The position numbers were made by a program, and so were the translations under genes. The notes under the pieces were generated by a model. It made no database searches and was not told the origin of the DNA. It saw only the letters and a list, made by a program, of their open reading frames with translations. A DNA stretch of 64,000 bases from Labilithrix luteola (GTDB taxonomy: Bacteria > Myxococcota_A > Polyangia > Polyangiales > Polyangiaceae), in assembly GCF_001263205.1 (NCBI RefSeq), contig NZ_CP012333.1:11637501-11701500 (forward strand), given 5' to 3'. Positions 9,101 through 16,721 of this stretch are shown one piece after another; within the stretch, counting starts at the first letter, position 1; every line of letters starts with the position of its first letter.

Positions 9101-11845
9101 GGCGACCACATCAACTTCTGGGTCAACCCGATTGCCACGGACTTTCCGATTCTCGAAAGAGGGTTTCTCGCGTGTCTCGATGCGGGTGACCTCGTCTTCG
9201 CGAGCTTCATTGCGTTCGAAATCGTCTGGCAGGCCGTGGAACGGGGTGACACGGTCGACGATGCCCTCGCCCTCTCGCGAAAGTATGCAGCATTCGCGCA
9301 CGAGTCACGCAACGAGGCCGTCCATCAAACCATCCGCATCGAACAGCAGTTCCTCGCCTGCCTCAAAGGAGGGACGCGAGGAGCCACGACGTTCGACGAC
9401 GAGACGTTCGACGAGAAATCCGCGCTCGACGTCATCAAAGGGGCTGCCTTCGGTTGCGGCGTGGTCTTCTTTCATACGATGAAGCTCATTGCGGCCTTCC
9501 TCGCGGAGGACGACAAGGCTGCGAGCTACCACGCAGCCGAAGCGAAGCGGACGCTCGCGGCGGCGATGGCGATGCCGATGGAGGCGACCTTCTACTATTT
9601 CGACGCGCTATTGCTCGCGCGGCGCTACACGAACGCAGGCGAAGAAGAGCGTCGCGAATTCCTCGAGACGCTGCGGACCCACCAGAAGAAGCTCGCGTTC
9701 TGGGCAACGAACAGCCCGGAGAACTTCCGGACAAAGCACGCGCTCGTGTCCGCCGAGATTGCCCGCGTGACCGGGGACGAGCTCGAGGCCGAGCGGCGGT
9801 ACGAAGAAGCCATTCGAACGGCGCGAGCGAGCGGCTTTCCGCACTGGGAGGCACTCGCGAACGAGCTCGCCGGGAGGTTTCACCAGGCACGAGGCATGGA
9901 TATCGTCGCCAAAGCCTACGTGCAGGAGGCGATGCACGCCTACGCCCGTTGGGGAGCCGACGCGAAAGTGACCGCGCTCGGACGCCGCTATCCACATCTG
10001 AAGGACTCTGGGGTCGTGGCTCCTGCCGCCACGTTCATCGCCCGCCCCGAGCAACTCGATCTGCTTTCGGTCGTAAAGGCTTCGCAGACCATTTCCGGCG
10101 TCATCGTCCAAGACGAGCTCGTTCACACGCTCCTCCGCGTCGTCCTCGAGGAGGGTGGCGCGCGGCGGGCACGGCTCATGCTCTCGCGACGGGGGGAGCT
10201 CGAGCTCGTGGCAGAGGCCTCGGCGGACGCGCCGGAGACGTCGGGGATCGATGGAGACGGGCCGCGGATGCCAGCCTCCGTGGTCGCTTACGTGCAACGA
10301 ACCCAGGAACGCGTGGTGCTCGACGACGCGACGATCTCCGCGGGGCCGTTCTCGGGGGACGAGTACTTCGCACGCGCTCGTCCGCGATCGGTCCTCTGCG
10401 TGCCGATCCGCCGGCAAGCCGAAACGATAGCGCTGCTCTACTTGGAGAACGACCTCGTGCCGGGCGCGTTCACGCCCGAGCGCTTGCTCGCTCTCGAGTT
10501 GCTCGCAGCGCAGGCCGCGATCTCGCTCGAGAACGCGCTCCTGCTCGAACGCGAGCACGAGGGACGCCTCGAGGCCGAATCCGCGCGCCACCGGGCGCTG
10601 ATGCTCGCCGAGGCGACGTCACTGATGTCGGCAACGTCCGACTACGGAGGCGTGTTCAACGCGTTGACGCAGCTGTGTGTGCGCTCGTTCGCCGACTGGG
10701 CGGTCATCGACCTCGTCCAGGGCGACCGCGTCGAACGGCTCGCGGGCGCGCACCACGACCCGGCGAAGGAACCACTCTTGCGCGAGCTGATGGAACGATA
10801 CCCCATACGAGCGGGCGCCCGCGCGCCGGCGGCGAGCGTGCTCCAAACGGGAATGCCGCTTGCTCTCCCCGACATCGACCGCGAACAAGTGCGTGACTTT
10901 GCGGTCGACGACAATCACATCGACCTCGTCGAGCAACTGGGGACGCGAAGTGCCATCGTGGTGCCGCTCATTGCGCGCGATGTTCCGCTCGGGGCCCTCA
11001 CATTGTCCTCGGCGAGGCCGCATCGCTTCGAGCCGGCCGATGTCGACCTCGCCGTGGAGCTCGGTCGGCGCGCTGCGCTCGCGCTGGACAACGCTCGCTT
11101 GCTTCATGACACGCAGTGGGCGCTCCACCTGCGGGAAGAGTTCCTCGACGTCGCCTCCCATGAGCTCAGAACACCCGCGACCGCGCTCAGACTCATGACG
11201 GAATCGCTGCTCCGGTCCGCGGCGACAGGAAGGTCGGTCTCGCCCGAGATGCTCGAGCGCTCGCTCCATCGCATCATGAACAAGGCCGTGCAGCTCGAGA
11301 CCCTCAGCGGCGAGATGCTCGACGTCAGGCGGATCGACAAGGGCTCGTTCGAGATCCACGTGGTGGAGGTCGATCTCGACGCCCTCGTGCGCACGGTGGT
11401 TGGCCGTTTGGCTACGGCACTTTCGTACGCGCAGTGCTCGGTGTCGATCGCGAGTGACGGGCCAGTGATCGGGCACTGGGATCCGTCACGCCTCGAGGAG
11501 GCAATCGTGAACCTCCTTTCGAACGCGATGAAGTTCGGCGCACGCCGCCCGATCGAGATTCGCATCGGAAAGACGGAGGGCGTCGCGCGGCTTGCCATCA
11601 AGGATCACGGGATTGGAATCGAGCCGTCCCAGCTGCCGTACGTGTTCGAGCGCTTCGAGCGCGGCGTTCCCTTGGCTCACTACGGCGGCCTGGGGCTCGG
11701 CCTCTACATCGCTCGATGGATCGTTCGCGCGCATGGCGGCACCATCGACGTCGAGAGCACACCGGGGAAGGGGGCGTCCTTCATCATCGAGCTCCCCCGA
11801 TTCCACCACGCCACATCGACGTCTTCGAGCGCGAACGCCAGCTAA
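6140..11845 (+). CDS. Giant hybrid: Ser/Thr kinase, AAA ATPase, two GAF domains, histidine kinase
   Basis: 1,901 residues from the ATG at 6140; an in-frame ATG at 6089 lies 17 codons upstream. Order: Ser/Thr kinase about 14-290 with VHKDLKPSN and IADLGVA, so HKD and DLG replace the usual HRD and DFG; predicted ATPase with Walker A GYSGIGKS near 338-345 and Walker B ALFLDDLQW near 465; a long helical TPR-like region about 620-1290; GAF about 1305-1470; GAF about 1486-1653; HisKA with SHELRTP (His about 1674); HATPase_c with NLLSNAMKFG, DHGIGIEP and GLGLGLYIA. No membrane helix is evident. This architecture is known in myxobacteria and cyanobacteria. No response regulator gene is adjacent, so its partner is elsewhere. 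Confidence 0.9.
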   Translation: MNGHVFGTVPMPERYTIAERLSVGGTAAFYRATRNSDRRPVVLKVLDPQRSRPIDLEQMKHEYELGKLFDSQAVIKPLALETYEGMPALVLEDFRGCSLDRLLGAATGPMGIEQFLLLASRIVAAVAELHRKDVVHKDLKPSNIFVNSETGEVKIADLGVAARLPRQHVAVQLPGRIEGSLPYLSPEQAGRMNRPVDSRSDLYTLGVTFYEMLTAQLPFSAKDPLEWVHCHVARAPRPPRELVPEIPPVLSNIVLKLLAKMGEDRYQTARGLQHDLERCLRSFRRYGELSACPLGENDISDRFEVVPKLYGREAQVAELRGAFDTVVQTGTPELVLVSGYSGIGKSALVRELYRPIVRQNGFFASGKFDQYKRDIPYSTFAQAFAELVEQILTQSEAQLAAWRTKLLSALGSNAQVIIDVIPQVALIIGPQPPVAVLPPLEAQNRFHIVFRQFIGVFARKEHPLALFLDDLQWIDSGSLELIEHVMSHQHSMHLLLLGAYRDNEIGPSHPLVLGLDKIRKDGGIVRDIVLTPLLVEHIVQFVADTLRCSLARAAPLAHLVHEKTSGNPFFAIQFLTTLYQEGLVTFDWSLAEWGWDLEKIHQKGFTDNVLELMARKLRRLGPAAQDALKLAACVGNTTDLRTLAVISKQSESDTERDLSVAVQEGLMLQTGRVYTFLHDRVQQAAYALIADDEKRQAHLEIGRLLLASLAVEVEENVFDVVSQLNHGIELITDEREKDTLARLNLVAGKKAKSAIAYSSARNFLAVATSLLTEDAWEAGYDLAFSAYMERAECEYLSGSFESAESMFDLLSGKAKSDFDQARIYELRLKLYQVAGKYDDAVAIALRALRLFGVEVPDDDDVLREATRAAADAVKVNLAGRAISDLADGAEATDPRIRAIIGLLANVAPPAYIGSRPQIFPFIILELVNYSLKYGQTSESCMGYSAYGVMLVSLFDDPSSAYAFSEMSIRLNQKLGDISRRGTVLHLHGDHINFWVNPIATDFPILERGFLACLDAGDLVFASFIAFEIVWQAVERGDTVDDALALSRKYAAFAHESRNEAVHQTIRIEQQFLACLKGGTRGATTFDDETFDEKSALDVIKGAAFGCGVVFFHTMKLIAAFLAEDDKAASYHAAEAKRTLAAAMAMPMEATFYYFDALLLARRYTNAGEEERREFLETLRTHQKKLAFWATNSPENFRTKHALVSAEIARVTGDELEAERRYEEAIRTARASGFPHWEALANELAGRFHQARGMDIVAKAYVQEAMHAYARWGADAKVTALGRRYPHLKDSGVVAPAATFIARPEQLDLLSVVKASQTISGVIVQDELVHTLLRVVLEEGGARRARLMLSRRGELELVAEASADAPETSGIDGDGPRMPASVVAYVQRTQERVVLDDATISAGPFSGDEYFARARPRSVLCVPIRRQAETIALLYLENDLVPGAFTPERLLALELLAAQAAISLENALLLEREHEGRLEAESARHRALMLAEATSLMSATSDYGGVFNALTQLCVRSFADWAVIDLVQGDRVERLAGAHHDPAKEPLLRELMERYPIRAGARAPAASVLQTGMPLALPDIDREQVRDFAVDDNHIDLVEQLGTRSAIVVPLIARDVPLGALTLSSARPHRFEPADVDLAVELGRRAALALDNARLLHDTQWALHLREEFLDVASHELRTPATALRLMTESLLRSAATGRSVSPEMLERSLHRIMNKAVQLETLSGEMLDVRRIDKGSFEIHVVEVDLDALVRTVVGRLATALSYAQCSVSIASDGPVIGHWDPSRLEEAIVNLLSNAMKFGARRPIEIRIGKTEGVARLAIKDHGIGIEPSQLPYVFERFERGVPLAHYGGLGLGLYIARWIVRAHGGTIDVESTPGKGASFIIELPRFHHATSTSSSANAS

Positions 11846-11912
11846 CGCTCCAGGCGTGACGCATGACCACGCGCGCCTCGACGTTGGCTTCGTCGATGCT
11901 CTCGTCGAACAG

Positions 11913-11983
11913 GCGGCGGAGCGGGCGCAGTCCCCTGCCCCGTCGAGACTGCCGCGCCGCTTCGTGCGTGGAGGGCCATCTCG
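11913..11983 (-). pseudogene. HerA-like ATPase 3' fragment, left part
   Basis: 71 bp that match 15172-15242, inside the 3' end of the intact HerA-like ATPase gene, with only a few mismatches. In the intact gene this segment encodes the extreme C-terminal region (EMALRARSGAPVSTGQG). Here it is cut off from the matching right part at 13028-13074 by about 1 kb that contains the dehydrogenase gene. Confidence 0.85.
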
Positions 11984-11998
11984 GGAACGCGAGCTCGG

Positions 11999-12868
11999 TT
12001 ACGAACGCGACTTCTGCGAGCTTCCGGAGCGGAATCGAGGCAACGCTGTGGAGTGGGAGGTCAGGTCGACGAACACCGGAGGTGGAGTCGCAGCGTTCGC
12101 GGCGTCCCAGAGCCTCCGACGCCCGGCTGCCGAGATTGGCAAGTTGTCCTCTCCGCCTGCTGCCAGCAGCACGTCGAAGTCACGGGCCGAGTCGCGCACC
12201 GGGCGTGGATTGTCGCGATCCAACGCGCGCTTCACGACCGCCGCCATCGGCCCCCGGGCGAGCAGCTCGAGCGTGGTTTGGTACGAACAACCGAGAATGT
12301 CTGCCAAGTCGAGCGCCTCACGCAGCCCCGCTTCGGCCGCCATGACGACGACATTGGTAATCAACTTGTAGGCCACTCCGGAGCCGAGCGGCCCGACGCG
12401 AGCGACCTTCCCGAACCTTGCCAGGATCGGTTCGGTCAAAGCCATCGCCTCGCCTTCGCCCGCCAGCAACACGGTCAGTGATGCTTCCGACGCGTAGCGC
12501 ACGCCGCCGATGAGCGGCGCGTCGACGAGATGGGCGCCTGCTGGCATGGCCGACGCAATCGACTGCAGTGACGCTGGCGTCATCGTCGAGACGACCGCGA
12601 GGGCCGCTCCCGCTCGCATGCCAGCGAGGATGCCCTCCGGCCCCAGATGTGCTGCAGGGATATCTGCAGACATCACGGCGCTGACCACCACGTCCGCCTT
12701 ACGGGCAACTGCCGCTGGGCTGTCCGCCGCGACAGCGCCCAACGTAGTCATCGCATCCATTCGTTCCCGTAGGATGTCGAAGACGAACACGCGGTGCTGG
12801 GCGTTCAACAGATGAGGCACCATGCGGGACCCCATGTCCCCGAGGCCGACGAAACCGACGTTAGCCAT
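11999..12868 (-). CDS. 3-hydroxyisobutyrate dehydrogenase-family NAD(P)-dependent oxidoreductase
   Basis: 289 residues, normal for the family. The N-terminal Rossmann fold shows GFVGLGDMGSRM. The substrate-binding motif DAPLIGGVRYASEASL lies near 117-132, and the catalytic-lysine helix is GSGVAYKLITNVVV. AAGGAG sits a few bases before the ATG at 12868. The enzyme should reduce or oxidise a short beta-hydroxyacid; the substrate cannot be told. Both flanks are pieces of a HerA-like ATPase gene 3' end, so the gene appears to have been inserted into a second copy of that gene. The last 30 residues are Ser/Pro/Arg-rich and may be read from recruited flanking DNA. Confidence 0.88.
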   Translation of the reverse strand: MANVGFVGLGDMGSRMVPHLLNAQHRVFVFDILRERMDAMTTLGAVAADSPAAVARKADVVVSAVMSADIPAAHLGPEGILAGMRAGAALAVVSTMTPASLQSIASAMPAGAHLVDAPLIGGVRYASEASLTVLLAGEGEAMALTEPILARFGKVARVGPLGSGVAYKLITNVVVMAAEAGLREALDLADILGCSYQTTLELLARGPMAAVVKRALDRDNPRPVRDSARDFDVLLAAGGEDNLPISAAGRRRLWDAANAATPPPVFVDLTSHSTALPRFRSGSSQKSRS

Positions 12869-13027
12869 GGTCTTCTCCTTGAGTCAGCTGCTGACTGTTC
12901 AGGTACCGCTCTGTCGAGGGAGGAAAGGAGCTTGTTCGCTGACGGAGGATGCAAGCCGCATTCTCGCGCAGAACGGCTTCGCCCCGACACGCGCCAAGAA
13001 TCAGCAGCGAACGCGGCCGTGAGGCCT

Positions 13028-13074
13028 AAACGGACCGCCCTTGGCGTGGGCGTCGCGCATCACGAACCAGCGCG
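13028..13074 (-). pseudogene. HerA-like ATPase 3' fragment, right part
   Basis: 47 bp that match 15302-15348 almost exactly. In the intact gene this encodes WFVMRDAHAQGGPF. On the minus strand it precedes the dehydrogenase gene, and the left fragment follows it, so the two pieces are in the correct order and orientation for one interrupted copy. Confidence 0.85.
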
Positions 13075-13164
13075 CGCCCGTGGGACGTGAGCGCTTCACG
13101 ACAGACTTGTTGCTCCCCGGGCCCCCAACGGCTGGCTAGTTTCCTTCCTGAAAGGAACACGAAC

Positions 13165-13746
13165 ATGAGCCGAACGATGATTGCCGCGCTTCAAGTCTCT
13201 CTCGATGGTTTCACGCAAGGAGAGGACCGCGGAGAGCCCAGCTGGGTCGAGTCGTGGACCGATGCCCTCACGCTGATCCCCGACGTCGACGCGTTCGTCC
13301 AAGGCGCCGGCATGTATCCGGGGTATGCCGAATACTGGTCCGCCATCGAAGCCGACCCCACACGCGACGCGCCGTTCAGTTCGGCGCCACCGGGGGAGGC
13401 CGAAATCGCCTACGCCAGGTTCGCCGCCAAGACTCCACACTACGTCGTCTCGACCAAGCTCGAGGGCGTGACCTGGCCGAAGACGGCGCGGATGGTTCGT
13501 GATCTCGCCGAGCTGAAGGCGCTCAAGAATCAGCCCGGCAAGAACATCTACGTCGTCGGTGGCGCAACGCTGGTGACAAGCCTCCTGAATGCCAACTTGC
13601 TCGACGAGCTTCGCCTCATCGTTCATCCGCTTCTGCTTGGCGGCGGCACACCGTTGTTCGCCAACGTGAAGGCGCGGCGGGCGTTGACGTTCGTCGAGGC
13701 GAAGCCCGCCAAGTCCGGCCGCGTGGTGTTGACCTACCGCACCTGA
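13165..13746 (+). CDS. RibD C-terminal/dihydrofolate reductase-like protein
   Basis: 193 residues from the ATG at 13165, with AAAGGAA a short distance upstream; an in-frame upstream start at 13087 is not supported. Recognisable parts are the N-terminal strand MSRTMIAALQVSLDGF, the central YVVSTKLEGVTWP, the NADPH-binding GKNIYVVGGATLVTSLL, and the C-terminal LIVHPLLLGGGTPLF. These define the DHFR-like reductases related to RibD, whose substrates are mostly unknown. It converges on the GTPase gene, with a hairpin between the two stops. Confidence 0.88.
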   Translation: MSRTMIAALQVSLDGFTQGEDRGEPSWVESWTDALTLIPDVDAFVQGAGMYPGYAEYWSAIEADPTRDAPFSSAPPGEAEIAYARFAAKTPHYVVSTKLEGVTWPKTARMVRDLAELKALKNQPGKNIYVVGGATLVTSLLNANLLDELRLIVHPLLLGGGTPLFANVKARRALTFVEAKPAKSGRVVLTYRT

Positions 13747-13781
13747 TCAACCGAGGCGCGGCGCGAGCACTCCCTTCGAGA

Positions 13782-13801
13782 GACCGTCTGGAGCGACGGT
13801 C
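13782..13801. terminator. Hairpin between convergent genes
   Basis: GACCGTC and GACGGTC form a perfect 7-bp stem with a 6-base loop. It lies between the stop of the reductase gene (13746) and the stop of the convergent GTPase gene (13800-13802). No T-run follows, so activity as an intrinsic terminator is uncertain. Confidence 0.4.
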
Positions 13802-14729
13802 ACTGCTCGTCGATGTCGCCGGGATCGAGGTCGATGTTGGCGCCGCCGCGGGCTTCGCGCGGGGGATCGTCGGGTGACTCGAGGCTGATTCGGCCGAGCG
13901 TGCCGGCTCGGAAGTCGTGGATGAGGACGTCGGACGCTTTGTGCATGTCGACCACGCCGCCGCTTCGAAGCGCGCCACGGCGTTTGCCAATCTCGACGAG
14001 GAGCGCTTCGCCGTCGACCGGCAGCGACTTCAGCTTGTAGCGCGCGGTCACGAGCTGCGGATAGCAATCGAGGAGATACTCGGCGCCCCAGAGCGCGACG
14101 CTCTCGTACTCGATCGCGGAGTCGGGGATCGCGCCGCCGAACGCGAGACGATAGGAGACGTCGTCGTCTTCAATCTTCGGCCACATGATGCCGGGGTTGT
14201 CGAAGAGCGTCATTCCGTTGGAGAGCGTGACAACCTGCTGGCTCTTCGTCACTGCCGGCTCGTCGCCGACTTTGGCGACCTTGCGATCCATCAGCGTGTT
14301 GATGAGCGTCGATTTGCCGACGTTCGGAATGCCGACGATCATCGAACGGACCGTCTTGTTGGGACCGTGCGGGTGAAGCGCGAGCTCCTTGCACAGCTTC
14401 AGGAGCTTGCTCTTGCTCTCGCCCGGACGGTCCGTCGTGATGGCGATCGCGACGACCTTGCCGGGAGGCATGCCATTGCCCGGATTCGGATGCTTCACCG
14501 ATGCGAAGTATCGAATCCAAGCGGCGGTGACGTCGGGGTCGGCGAGGTCGCTCTTGCTGAGCACCTTGATGCACGGCCGGTACGTTCGAAGCTCCGTGAC
14601 GACCGGGTTCTCGCAGGCGAGTGGCATCCGGCCGTCGAGCACTTCGATGACGACGTCGACGAGCGGCATCGTGTCGGCGATCTGGCGCCGAGCCTTCGTC
14701 ATGTGACCGGGGTACCACTGGATCGGCAT
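13800..14729 (-). CDS. rbgA: RbgA/YlqF-type ribosome biogenesis GTPase
   Basis: 309 residues if started at the ATG at 14729, which gives MPIQWYPGHMTKARR as in the family; an ATG at 14750 adds seven residues. The GTPase motifs are circularly permuted: G4 SKSD comes first, then G1 GIPNVGKST and G3 DNPGI. This order and the N-terminal WYPGHM are diagnostic for YlqF/RbgA, which helps assemble the large ribosomal subunit. The tail after about 285 is acidic and lacks the full ANTAR-like domain of Bacillus RbgA, so it may be a variant of that subfamily. Confidence 0.87.
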   Translation of the reverse strand: MPIQWYPGHMTKARRQIADTMPLVDVVIEVLDGRMPLACENPVVTELRTYRPCIKVLSKSDLADPDVTAAWIRYFASVKHPNPGNGMPPGKVVAIAITTDRPGESKSKLLKLCKELALHPHGPNKTVRSMIVGIPNVGKSTLINTLMDRKVAKVGDEPAVTKSQQVVTLSNGMTLFDNPGIMWPKIEDDDVSYRLAFGGAIPDSAIEYESVALWGAEYLLDCYPQLVTARYKLKSLPVDGEALLVEIGKRRGALRSGGVVDMHKASDVLIHDFRAGTLGRISLESPDDPPREARGGANIDLDPGDIDEQ

Positions 14730-14864
14730 CGCCCACGGGTCGTACCTCATCGGGCGGAGCGATGCACGGGTTCGACGATCTTGCGGTTGAGCTGCGAATC
14801 TCGGCCGTGGGCGGCTTCGGGCGCAAGAGACCGCTCTCCCTCGACCAGGAGGAGGAGCTCGCTC

Positions 14865-15113
14865 TTATGCTCGAGCACGCGTGTTCCGTCTTCGCACTCG
14901 GAGGCTTACGCCAACGGTCGCGGCAGTCACGAAGAGCATCCCCCACCCGCTCGAGGTGGACGATGTCGACACTGCGCATGCACTCGACGACGGTGCAGAC
15001 GCCGCTGCGTTGGGCCCTGCGTCAGCTGGCGCGCTCGGAAGACAGCGTTGCCGCCCGTCGAGCTGCCCACACTGATAACCCTGCGGGCAGGCGGGGGTGA
15101 GTCTCGTCAGCGG
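14865..15113 (-). pseudogene. 3' stump of a Cys-rich surface protein with MYXO-CTERM-like tail
   Basis: A minus-strand frame is open between a TAG at 15114-15116 and a TAA at 14865-14867. It reads CPQGYQCGQLDGRQRC, then an Ala/Ser/Pro linker, a Cys-Ser/Thr stretch ending in SSGWG, a short hydrophobic segment (MLFVTAATVGVSL) and RVRRR. A Cys-rich repeat followed by a C-terminal hydrophobic helix and an arginine cluster is the layout of myxobacterial MYXO-CTERM sorted proteins. No start codon with a ribosome site is present, and the frame begins about 10 bp beyond the HerA-like stop, so only the end of the gene survives. Confidence 0.45.
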
Positions 15114-15124
15114 CTACGTCCGCT

Positions 15125-16647
15125 TCAAGCGTGGGCATCGCCCGGCTCGTCGTTTCGCGGCGGGGCGATGAGCGGCGGAGCGGGCGCAGTCCCCTGCCCG
15201 GTCGAGACTGGCGCGCCGCTTCGTGCGCGGAGAGCCATCTCGAGCTCGCGGCGGGTCATCGGGCCGCGAAGGAGCGACATCGACCCGCGCGGCTGCAACA
15301 GAAACGGACCGCCCTGGGCGTGGGCGTCGCGCATCACGAACCAACGCGGGGAGAGGCGCTTCACGGAGGCGCCGATGGCCTTGGCCGAGTCGCGCTCGCG
15401 GGCCTCGCCGCTGGCAAGGCCTTCGACGACGCGTTCGCGATCGGCGTCGGTCTGTAGCCTTCCCACGCACCACATGCCGGCGTTGCCGAGGGCGCGGTAG
15501 TCGAGGTCCATCGGGTTCTGGGTGGCCACCACCACGCCGACGCCGAAGGCGCGCGCCTGCTTCATCAGCGAGACGAGGGGACGCTTGGTCGGTGGGTTCT
15601 GAGGATGGGGCGGGAGAAAGCCGTAGATCTCGTCGAACACCACGAGCGCGCGCAGGCGCTGCCTGCCCGGGAGCGAGCGGGTCCAGGAGAGGACTTCCTC
15701 CAGCAGAACGCCGAGGACGAGGGCGCGCTCTTCGTCGTCGAGATGCGCGACGCTGACCACCACCGCCGGCGTCTTGCCGCCCTGAGGCGTGAGCCACGAG
15801 GCGACGTCGAGCGTAGCGCCCGTCCGCCAGCTCGCGAACGTGGGTGAGGCGAGCAGCGTGTTGAGCGCGGCGGCGAGCGAGCGCCGGTCGGTCTTGGGGA
15901 GGAAGCTGTCGAGCGGCAGCGCGCCGACGACCTCGATGGGAGGCTCCACCAGATCATGCAACAGCACGCCGAGATCGGCCGCCTCGCCGCCGCGAAGCCG
16001 ACGCTCGGCAAGAACCGAGAGCAGCACGTGCTCTTTGCTGCGCGCCGGATCGGGATCGCGTCCGACCAGGCGGAGCACCAGCGACACCGCCGCGCTGAGC
16101 GACGCCCGCGCCGCTTCGGGATCGGTGTCCCAGCGCGGAGAGCGTCGCTCGAGCGAGGAGAGAACGTGGAGCGACTCGCCCGCACTCGATCCCGGCGTGA
16201 TGATGCGCACCTCGGTGCCGGCGCGAAACGCCGCCAGCGCCGGCTCGTCGATGCCCCACGCCTGGAGGCTCGTCCGACGCTCGTCGGCCAGCGCCGCCGC
16301 GATCTCGGCCTCCGAGCGTGAATCGTTGGGGAGCATCATCGCGCCCGCCCAAGGCAAGAGCGGCTCGGCCGCGAAGGAGTCGAAGGCCAGCAGGAGATTC
16401 GGGAGATCGCCCTTCACGTCCACCGCCAGCACCGGAACGCCGGCCCGCAGGGCCTCCTCCACCATGACGGTGACGAGCCCCGTCTTGCCGCTGCCGGTCA
16501 TTCCGACCACGACACCGTGGGTGACCAGATGATGCGCCGGCACGAGCAACGGTTCGCTCGTGCCCGAGCCGTCGAGGCGCCGCCAGGCGCCGAGCTGAAG
16601 TCGAGGCGCCGCCAGGCGCCGAGCTGAAGGCGAGGTGTCGCGGGCAT
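15125..16647 (-). CDS. HerA/DUF87-type ATPase with disrupted start region
   Basis: The ATPase core reads HGVVVGMTGSGKTGL (Walker A), VLAVDVKGDLPNLL, ALVVFDEIYGFLPPHP (Walker B) and VVVATQNPMDLDYRALG. These are typical of HerA-like or DUF87 ATP-binding proteins, which are usually hexameric DNA pumps. The natural start appears to be the ATG at 16647, with GGAG seven bases upstream, giving MPATPRLQLGAW. A perfect 29-bp tandem duplication (16572-16629) lies 16 codons in and shifts that frame, so translation from 16647 would stop after about 48 residues. TTG and GTG codons just downstream could give a shortened protein. The gene follows the 16722-17624 gene in the same direction. Confidence 0.78.
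16572..16629. repeat. Perfect 29-bp tandem duplication inside ATPase start region
   Basis: Unit 16572-16600 is repeated exactly at 16601-16629. Removing one unit restores one continuous frame from the ATG at 16647 into the ATPase domain. 29 is not a multiple of three, so the duplication is a frameshift mutation or an on/off length switch. Confidence 0.95.
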
Positions 16648-16721
16648 TGGCTTGCTCCGTAGGCGTGGACGCCTCGGCGAGCGGTTGGGACGTTCGCCGA
16701 GGACGTCGTCTTGCGCAGATG

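Noticed and set aside
13087..13164. Upstream extension of the RibD/DHFR-like gene
   Set aside because: The added residues do not fit the family and the ATG at 13165 has its own AAAGGAA site.
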